Assembly (NCBI GenBank): GCA_023434265.1
Contig: JAEYTA010000212.1
Coordinates: forward strand, 1-61,368
Direction: 5' to 3'
Source: Pseudomonadota bacterium
Lineage (GTDB): Bacteria; Pseudomonadota; Alphaproteobacteria; Caulobacterales; Caulobacteraceae
DNA: 61,368 nucleotides
How positions within the stretch are numbered: the stretch's first letter is position 1; each line of letters begins with the position of its first letter. A program made the translations under genes and the position numbers. Shown here one piece after another: positions 54,693-61,368 of the stretch. A model generated the notes under the pieces. The model searched no databases and was not told the DNA's origin. It worked only from the letters and a program-made list of their open reading frames with translations.

Positions 54693-56128
54693 GCCTCGCC
54701 AACCTCCCCGCCCCCTTCGCCCCGCTGGTCTCCGGCGGCGACGGCCTCGACCGCTATCCGGCCGAGCCCCGGGCTCTGGCCGCCCGCATGGCCGAGATCT
54801 ACGGCGTTCCGGCCGACAGCGTCCTGCCCGTGCGCGGCCTGACGCACGGACTGGAGCTGGTCTTCCGCCTCGCCGCCCGCGACGGCCACACCGTTCAGGC
54901 GCCGGACGCCGAGCCCTGCCGCACCCTCGCCGCCCTCTACGCCCGGCCCGCCCCCGACGCCCCGGTGGGCGCGGTGATCGTGCGCGGCGTCGGCTCGCCC
55001 GAGGCGGTGGCGGAGATGGCCGGCCGGGTCGCCCCGGCCCTGCTGATCGTCGACGAGGGACTGGCGGAGTTCACCGACACCCCCTCGGCGGCCACGGTGA
55101 TCGCAGGCCTTCCAAATCTGGTCGTGCTGCGCAGCCTGTCGCTGGCCTGGGGCCTCGCCGGGGCCCGGGTCGGCGCGGCGCTGGGCCGGCCGGAGACGCT
55201 GGCGCGGCTGGCGTCGGCGATGGAGCCCTGGGCCTTGCCGGCGGTGTCGGTCCGTCTGGCGTTGCAGGCCCTCGACCCCTCGCGCCTGATCGAGACGACG
55301 GAGCGGATCGCCGCCGTGGGACGCGAACGCGCGCGACTGGCGAAGGCGCTGGCGCGGGACATGACGGTGGAGCCGGGCGTCGGCCCGGTCCTGGTGATCC
55401 GCCCCGGAGATCCCGCGCGCGTTCTGGCGGACCTGGCGCGCTTCGGCGTGGCCGCCGACCGCGACGGCGACCGGTTGCGCCTGCCGGTCTCGGCGAAGGG
55501 CGAAGCCAACGACCGGCTGCTGGCCGCGCTCGGACTCGCGTGCGCCGCCCGGCCGCACCGGACGGGCGAGTCGGTGCGCGACACCCGGGAGACGCGCATC
55601 GTCTGCGCCGTCGACCTCGATGCGTCGGGGCCCGTGCGCATCGCCACCGGCGTCGGCTTCTTCGATCACATGCTGGAGCAGGTCGCGGCGCACGGCGGCT
55701 TTTCCCTGCGGCTCGCCTGCGAGGGCGATCTGCACACCGATCCGCACCACACCGTCGAGGACTGCGCCATCGCCCTCGGGCAGGCGCTCAGGCAGGCGCT
55801 GGGCGACCGGCGCGGCGTCGCCCGCTACGGCTTCGTCCTGCCCATGGACGAAGCCGAGGCGAAGGTGTCGATCGACCTGTCAGGGCGCCCGTATCCGGTG
55901 TTCGAAGGCGGCTTCTCCACGCCCTTCATCGGCAGCTACCGGACCGACCTGACCGCGCACGTGTTCCGCTCGCTGGCCGAGCACCTCGGGGCGGCGATCC
56001 ACGTCTCCGTCACGGGCGAGGACGACCACCACAAGACCGAGGCCGTCTACAAGGCCTTCGGCCGGGCCCTGCGGCAGGCCATTCGCATCGAGGGCGACGA
56101 AGTGCCGTCGACCAAGGGGGTGCTGTGA
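54689..56128 (+). CDS. hisB: Fusion of degenerate HisC-like domain and imidazoleglycerol-phosphate dehydratase (HisB)
   Basis: A single 479-codon frame. Residues 1-285 have the aminotransferase fold type I layout of HisC (DRYPAEPRALAARMAEIYGV; LLIVDEGLAEF; LRSLSLAWGLAGARVGAALG) but are short (usual ~350). The PLP-binding Lys in R-[ST]-x-S-K is Leu152, and the Tyr of DEAY is Leu125, so it cannot be an aminotransferase. Residues 288-479 are a complete HisB: RDTRETRIVCAVDLDASG, GFFDHMLEQVAAHG, TDPHHTVEDCAIALG and GEDDHHKTEAVYKAFG, with all metal-binding His/Glu. HisB should be active; the HisC-like part may be structural. A genuine hisC must lie elsewhere. Confidence 0.88.
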   Translation: MSLANLPAPFAPLVSGGDGLDRYPAEPRALAARMAEIYGVPADSVLPVRGLTHGLELVFRLAARDGHTVQAPDAEPCRTLAALYARPAPDAPVGAVIVRGVGSPEAVAEMAGRVAPALLIVDEGLAEFTDTPSAATVIAGLPNLVVLRSLSLAWGLAGARVGAALGRPETLARLASAMEPWALPAVSVRLALQALDPSRLIETTERIAAVGRERARLAKALARDMTVEPGVGPVLVIRPGDPARVLADLARFGVAADRDGDRLRLPVSAKGEANDRLLAALGLACAARPHRTGESVRDTRETRIVCAVDLDASGPVRIATGVGFFDHMLEQVAAHGGFSLRLACEGDLHTDPHHTVEDCAIALGQALRQALGDRRGVARYGFVLPMDEAEAKVSIDLSGRPYPVFEGGFSTPFIGSYRTDLTAHVFRSLAEHLGAAIHVSVTGEDDHHKTEAVYKAFGRALRQAIRIEGDEVPSTKGVL

Positions 56129-56140
56129 TGGGAACCACGA

Positions 56141-56291
56141 CCTTCCTTCTCCCCCTGGGGGGGAAGGTGGGCGGCGAAGCCGCTCGGATGAGGGGGCTGC
56201 CGGACGCGGACCCTGTTTCCGGCGGACAGCTTCTACCGGCCATCCCCCTCATCCGGCCCTGCGGGCCACCTTCTCCCCCGAGGGGAGAAGG
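56141..56291. repeat. Palindromic intergenic repeat, copy 1 (hisC'B-hisH)
   Basis: A ~150-bp element with long inverted halves. The left end CCTTCTCCCCCTGGGGGG.. AAGGTGG and the right end CCACCTTCTCCCCCGAGGGG..AGAAGG are inversions of each other and each is itself palindromic; ATGAGGGGGCTG and the inverted CCCCCTCAT lie inside. It fills the whole gap, and its last bases GGGGAGAAGG directly precede the hisH ATG (56292) as ribosome-binding site. Related to copy 2 at 58391. Confidence 0.85.
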
Positions 56292-56891
56292 ATGACGAAC
56301 GTCACCCTCGTCGCCTACGGGGCCGGCAATGTCGCCTCGGTGCAGTTCGCGCTGGAGCGCCTCGGCGCCGCGGTCCGCCTCACCGCCGACCCGGCCGAGG
56401 TGGCCGCGGCCGAGCGGTTGATCCTGCCCGGCGTCGGCGCGGCCGGCTACGCCATGGCGCAGCTGGAGGCGCTCGGCCTGGTCGAGGCGATCCGCGCCTT
56501 CCACCGCCCCCTGCTCGGGGTTTGCCTCGGCCAGCAGCTGCTGTTCGAGACCAGCCAGGAAGGCGACGCCGCCCTGCTCGGCCTGATCCCGGGAGCGGTG
56601 CGCCGGCTCGAGCCCGCCGCCGATCGCCCCGTGCCGCACATGGGCTGGTCGCGCCTGTCGTGTGTGCGCCCCGACCCGCTCCTCGAAGGCGTCGAGGACG
56701 GCGCCTGGGCCTATTTCGTCCACGGCTACGTCTGTCCCGACGGGCCGGCGACGCTCGCTCGCGCCGACTACGGCGGCCCGGTTCCGGCCGTCGTGCGCAG
56801 CGCCAACCGCTGGGGCTGCCAGTTCCACCCCGAGCGCTCGGCCGGCGTCGGCGCCCGCATCCTGCGCAACTTCCTGGACCTCACGGCATGA
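56292..56891 (+). CDS. hisH: Imidazole glycerol phosphate synthase, glutaminase subunit
   Basis: The 199-aa product is a class I amidotransferase: VAYGAGNVASVQFALERLG, LPGVGAAGYAMAQLEALG, nucleophile Cys in LLGVCLGQQLLFE, PHMGWSRLSCVRPDPLLEGV and the His-Glu pair in GCQFHPERSAGVG. It feeds ammonia to HisF. It starts right after the palindromic repeat, which provides its ribosome-binding site, and overlaps hisA (ATGA). Confidence 0.95.
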   Translation: MTNVTLVAYGAGNVASVQFALERLGAAVRLTADPAEVAAAERLILPGVGAAGYAMAQLEALGLVEAIRAFHRPLLGVCLGQQLLFETSQEGDAALLGLIPGAVRRLEPAADRPVPHMGWSRLSCVRPDPLLEGVEDGAWAYFVHGYVCPDGPATLARADYGGPVPAVVRSANRWGCQFHPERSAGVGARILRNFLDLTA

Positions 56892-57613
56892 TCGTCTACC
56901 CCGCCATCGACCTCCGCCAAGGCGTCTGCGTGCGGCTGATGCACGGCCGCTTCGACTCCGTGACGCGGTACGACGACAATCCCGCCGCGCGCCTCGCCGC
57001 CTTCGCCGCGGCGGGCGCGGAGTGGGTCCACATCGTCGACCTCGACGGCGCCGAGGCCGGCCGCGCCGTCCAGCACCCCCTGATCGGCGAGCTCGCCGGC
57101 GCTGTCGACCTGCGCATCCAGTCCGGCGGCGGCGTGCGCTCCGCCGACGACGTCCAGCGCCTTCTCGACGCCGGCGTGGCCCGCGTGGTGGTCGGCTCCC
57201 TGGCCGTCTCGGCGCCGGACGAGGTCGCCGGCTGGCTGGACCGCTTCGGTCCCGACCGCTTGACCCTGGCTCTCGACGTCAAGGCCGACGGCGACCGCTG
57301 GGTCCCGGCGCTGAAGGGCTGGACCGAAGCCGCGGTCGTCGACCTGTGGGCCGCGCTCGACCGCTATCCGCCGGGGACCGCCAGCCACCTGCTGGTCACC
57401 GACGTCGGCCGCGACGGCGCCCTGACCGGGCCCAACCTCGACCTGCTGGGCGAGATCGTCCGCCGCCGCCCCGACCTGCAGGTGCAGGCCTCGGGCGGCG
57501 TGGCCGCTCTCTCCGACCTGACCGCCGCCCGCGACCTCGGCTGCGCCGGCGCCATCGTCGGCCGCGCCCTCTACGAAGGCCGCTTCACCCTCGAACAGGC
57601 GCTGACGGCATGA
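56888..57613 (+). CDS. hisA: ProFAR isomerase
   Basis: The 241-aa TIM barrel: IVYPAIDLRQGVCVRLMHGR (catalytic Asp in AIDL), VHIVDLDGAEAGRAVQHP, IQSGGGVRSADDVQRLLDAG, VVVGSLAVSAPDEVAGWLDR, LLVTDVGRDGALTGPNLDLL (second Asp), QASGGVAALSDLTAARDLGC. It isomerises ProFAR to PRFAR. Overlaps hisH and hisF by 4 bp each. Confidence 0.95.
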   Translation: MIVYPAIDLRQGVCVRLMHGRFDSVTRYDDNPAARLAAFAAAGAEWVHIVDLDGAEAGRAVQHPLIGELAGAVDLRIQSGGGVRSADDVQRLLDAGVARVVVGSLAVSAPDEVAGWLDRFGPDRLTLALDVKADGDRWVPALKGWTEAAVVDLWAALDRYPPGTASHLLVTDVGRDGALTGPNLDLLGEIVRRRPDLQVQASGGVAALSDLTAARDLGCAGAIVGRALYEGRFTLEQALTA

Positions 57614-58377
57614 CCGCGCGGCGCATCATCCCCTGCCTCGACGTCAAGGACGGCCGGGTGGTCAAAGGCGTCCGCTTCGAGGGCCATATCGACATGGGCG
57701 ATGCGGCGGAGCTGGCCGCCCGCTACCGCGACGCGGGGGCCGACGAACTGGTCTTCTACGACATCGCCGCCAGTCCCGAGGGGCGGACCCTGGACTACGG
57801 CTGGGTGCGCGACATCGCCCGCCTGCTCGACATCCCCTTCACCGTCGCCGGCGGCATCCGGTCGGTCGAACAGGCCGGCCGCTGCCTCGACCACGGCGCG
57901 GACAAGGTGTCGATCAACTCCCCCGCCCTTGAACGCCCGGAGCTGATCGCCGACCTGGCCACCCGCTTCGGGGCCCAGTGCGTCGTCGTCGGCGTCGACT
58001 CGAAGCGCAGCGGCGACGGCTGGCTGGTCCATCAGTACACCGGCGACCCGTCGCGCAGCCGGGGGGCGGGTCGGCGGACGCTGGACTGGATCGTCGAGGC
58101 TCAAGCCCTCGGCGCCGGCGAGATCGTGCTCAATTGCATGGACGAGGACGGCGTGCGGCGCGGCTACGACCTCGAACAGCTGAAGGCCGCGCGGGCGAGG
58201 CTGACCGTCCCGCTGGTCGCATCCGGCGGCGCCGGCGAGGCCCGGCATTTCCGGGACGTGTTCGAGCGGGCGGACGTGTCCGGCGCTCTGGCCGCCAGCG
58301 TCTTCCACACCGGCGCCGTGGCCATTCACGAACTGAAGGCGTTTCTCATCGACAGCGGTCTGGAGGTGCGACCATGA
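57610..58377 (+). CDS. hisF: Imidazole glycerol phosphate synthase, cyclase subunit
   Basis: The 255-aa TIM barrel: RRIIPCLDVKDGRVVKGVRF (catalytic Asp), ELVFYDIAASPEGRTLDYGW, FTVAGGIRSVEQAGRCLDHG, ADKVSINSPALERPELIADL, EIVLNCMDEDGVRRGYDLEQ (second Asp) and PLVASGGAGEARHFRDVFER. It makes imidazole glycerol phosphate and AICAR with ammonia from HisH. The stop lies 13 bp before repeat copy 2. Confidence 0.95.
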   Translation: MTARRIIPCLDVKDGRVVKGVRFEGHIDMGDAAELAARYRDAGADELVFYDIAASPEGRTLDYGWVRDIARLLDIPFTVAGGIRSVEQAGRCLDHGADKVSINSPALERPELIADLATRFGAQCVVVGVDSKRSGDGWLVHQYTGDPSRSRGAGRRTLDWIVEAQALGAGEIVLNCMDEDGVRRGYDLEQLKAARARLTVPLVASGGAGEARHFRDVFERADVSGALAASVFHTGAVAIHELKAFLIDSGLEVRP

Positions 58378-58390
58378 TCCGGGATCTCGT

Positions 58391-58540
58391 CCTTCTTCCC
58401 TCGGGGGAGAAGGTGGTTCGCGGAGCGAGACGGTTGAGGGGGCTGCCGGCCTCGGCCGCACTCTCGGCCGGTCTGCGACCTGAACCAGCCCCCTCATCAG
58501 GACGGCTCCGCCGCCCACCTTCTCCCCCGAGGGGAGAAGG
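58391..58540. repeat. Palindromic intergenic repeat, copy 2 (hisF-hisIE)
   Basis: Second copy of the element at 56141, same orientation and length (~150 bp): CCTTCTTCCCTCGGGGGA..GAAGGTGG at the left, GTTGAGGGGGCTGCCGG inside, and CCACCTTCTCCCCCGAGGGG..AGAAGG at the right. The centre differs from copy 1, while the ends and the AGGGGGCTG/CCCCCTCAT arms are kept. The terminal GGGGAGAAGG is the ribosome-binding site of hisIE (ATG 58544). Confidence 0.85.
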
Positions 58541-58543
58541 ACG

Positions 58544-59170
58544 ATGACCCTCGACCCATCCACCCTCGACTTCGCCAAGGGCGACGGCCTCATCCCCGTC
58601 GTCGTGCAGGACGCCGACACCCTGCAGGTGCTGATCCTGGCGTACATGGACCGCTCCGCCCTCGACGAGACCGTGGCGAGCGGCGAGGCGACCTTCTTCT
58701 CGCGCTCGCGCGGCGGGCGCTGGCGCAAGGGCGAGACCTCGGGCGACCGCCTGCACGTCGTCTCGCTGACCCCCGATTGCGACGGCGACGCCCTGCTGCT
58801 CCGGGTCCGTCCCGTCGGCAACGCCTGCCACCTGAACCGCCCCAGCTGCTTCGGCGACGAGGACGCCCCCGGCCTCGGCCGTCTCGCCCGGCTGCAGCAG
58901 GCCATCGCCGCCCGCGCCGCCGCCGACCCGGCCGAAAGCTGGACCGCCCGCCTGCTCGCCGAGGGGCCGAAGCGGGTCGCCCAGAAGGTCGGCGAGGAAG
59001 GGGTCGAGACGGCGCTGGCCGGCGCCGCCGGACCGGACGAGGAACTGGCCGCCGAGGCCGCCGACCTGCTCTACCACCTGCTGGTTCTGCTCCGCGCCCG
59101 CGGCCTCGTCCTGCAGGAGGTGCTCGACGTGCTGGCCGCGCGCGCGAAACCCGGCGCCCCGGCGGCCTGA
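58544..59170 (+). CDS. hisI: Bifunctional phosphoribosyl-AMP cyclohydrolase/phosphoribosyl-ATP pyrophosphatase
   Basis: The 208-aa product joins HisI (residues ~1-110: LILAYMDRSALDETVASGEA, FFSRSRGGRWRKGETSGDRL, TPDCDGDALLLRV with metal-binding Asp/Cys, NACHLNRPSCF) and HisE (~115-200: WTARLLAEGPKRVAQKVGEE, GVETALAGA, LAAEAADLLYHLLVLLRARG). It carries out steps two and three of histidine synthesis. Last gene of the his operon, with its own ribosome-binding site taken from the repeat. Confidence 0.94.
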   Translation: MTLDPSTLDFAKGDGLIPVVVQDADTLQVLILAYMDRSALDETVASGEATFFSRSRGGRWRKGETSGDRLHVVSLTPDCDGDALLLRVRPVGNACHLNRPSCFGDEDAPGLGRLARLQQAIAARAAADPAESWTARLLAEGPKRVAQKVGEEGVETALAGAAGPDEELAAEAADLLYHLLVLLRARGLVLQEVLDVLAARAKPGAPAA

Positions 59171-59173
59171 ACC

Positions 59174-59208
59174 GGCGGAAGCGCTGTCCCCCGGGGGCCG
59201 TTTCCGCC
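59174..59208 (+). terminator. Possible stem-loop after hisIE
   Basis: GGCGGAA (59174-59180) pairs with TTCCGCC (59202-59208), and CCCCCGGGGG forms an inner stem. It lies directly after the hisIE stop but has no T-run and ends 2 bp before the next start, so it could be an attenuating leader hairpin rather than a terminator. Confidence 0.3.
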
Positions 59209-59210
59209 GC

Positions 59211-59390
59211 ATGGACATGGAAGCCCAGATCGTCGCCGCCGTGCGCGCCGAACTCTCGCGGCAGGCCGCCGAGTCCGATGACAGCCTGCGGGTCGGCGAC
59301 GCCGGAGCGGGCCGCCTCCGCATCGACGGGCCGGTCGATCTCGAGGCCCTCGCCATGGCCGTCGCGGGCGCGGTCGCCGGCGGGCCCTAG
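59211..59390 (+). CDS. Small acidic protein, 59 aa, unknown function
   Basis: ATG 59211 (or 59217): MDMEAQIVAAVRAELSRQAA, ESDDSLRVGDAGAGRLRIDG, PVDLEALAMAVAGAVAGGP. An amphipathic helix, a short hairpin and a second helix. It follows hisIE by 40 bp on the same strand. No family is recognised; ribosome-binding site weak. The composition is compatible with a real gene. Confidence 0.45.
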   Translation: MDMEAQIVAAVRAELSRQAAESDDSLRVGDAGAGRLRIDGPVDLEALAMAVAGAVAGGP

Positions 59391-59494
59391 GCCGCTTGCG
59401 ACGGCAATTGTCGGCGGTCTAGGCTGACGGCCCTGCTTCGCGACCGGAGACCGCCCATGCCGCCTGCCCCCGCCTCCGTCGGCCGACTCCCGGC

Positions 59495-61368
<1,874 letters not shown>

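Noticed and set aside
56141..58540. CRISPR array or IS element in the his operon
   Set aside because: Only two widely spaced copies of a palindromic element without transposase and without short regularly spaced repeats; treated as dispersed palindromic repeats.

Overview
The window looks like chromosomal DNA of a GC-rich alphaproteobacterium. A Caulobacterales member (Brevundimonas/Caulobacter-like) is most likely, judging by codon use, long TonB receptors with LacI/GH neighbours, many ATGA/GTGA gene overlaps, a YerC-hisG-hisD operon and a MoxR-DUF58-DUF4129 operon. These assignments rest on reading translated sequence and remembered family motifs; no database search was run.

Layout. 1-565 is the RlpA lipoprotein (cut by the window edge), then tRNA-Ser(TGA), followed directly by two broken genes (a winged-helix/restriction-like C-terminus and a nuclease C-terminus), an XRE regulator, small Caulobacterales-type genes and a LuxR-type HTH gene with a second gene nested in it. 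3771-15613 is the most interesting part: an apparently complete RiPP biosynthetic cluster. It holds a C-methyltransferase-type B12/radical SAM enzyme, a Nif11-leader precursor with a Val/Ala-rich core, a sulfotransferase, a PoyD-type peptide epimerase, an SdpI/DUF1648-like membrane protein (candidate immunity), two more radical SAM enzymes, a second Val-rich precursor, and an HlyD plus ABC exporter whose C39 peptidase domain has lost its catalytic residues. The combination suggests a hydrophobic, D-amino-acid-containing, C-methylated and perhaps sulfated peptide, related in chemistry to polytheonamide-type proteusins but built on other leaders.

15659-15926 is a decayed integrase. 16154-22767 is a tight operon of response regulator, TPR/YaiO outer-membrane protein, HEAT-repeat membrane protein, GT2 synthase, GAF-PAS histidine kinase, response regulator and Hpt: a polysaccharide-export machine bundled with its own phosphorelay. 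22790-23101 is a frameshifted fragment. 23262-34740 is a glucoside-use locus: LacI regulator, GH3 beta-glucosidase, MFS transporter, GH5 endoglucanase, TonB receptor and a GH65 gene broken by one nonsense codon. The same 14-bp palindrome lies in front of the GH3 gene and in front of the TonB receptor, so both are probably controlled by the LacI protein.

34809-38542 holds a small gene, a HemK-like methyltransferase overlapping a haem-oxygenase-fold gene, a 62-codon gene, a cyanophycin synthetase stub and a cold-shock-like/membrane fusion gene. 38547-44530 is the minus-strand operon DUF4129-DUF4350-MoxR-DUF58-SpoIIM-RDD. 44614-45699 is a deletion scar joining a LuxR autoinducer-binding domain to the end of a TonB receptor. 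45867-51983 carries a degenerate response regulator, several small exported or membrane proteins, a PafA-like alkaline phosphatase and a secreted domain.

52156-59170 is the histidine operon yerC-hisG-hisD-hisC'B-hisH-hisA-hisF-hisIE. It contains a fusion of a catalytically dead HisC-like domain to HisB, and two copies of a ~150-bp palindromic repeat that supply the ribosome-binding sites of hisH and hisIE. The window ends inside a hydantoinase/oxoprolinase gene.
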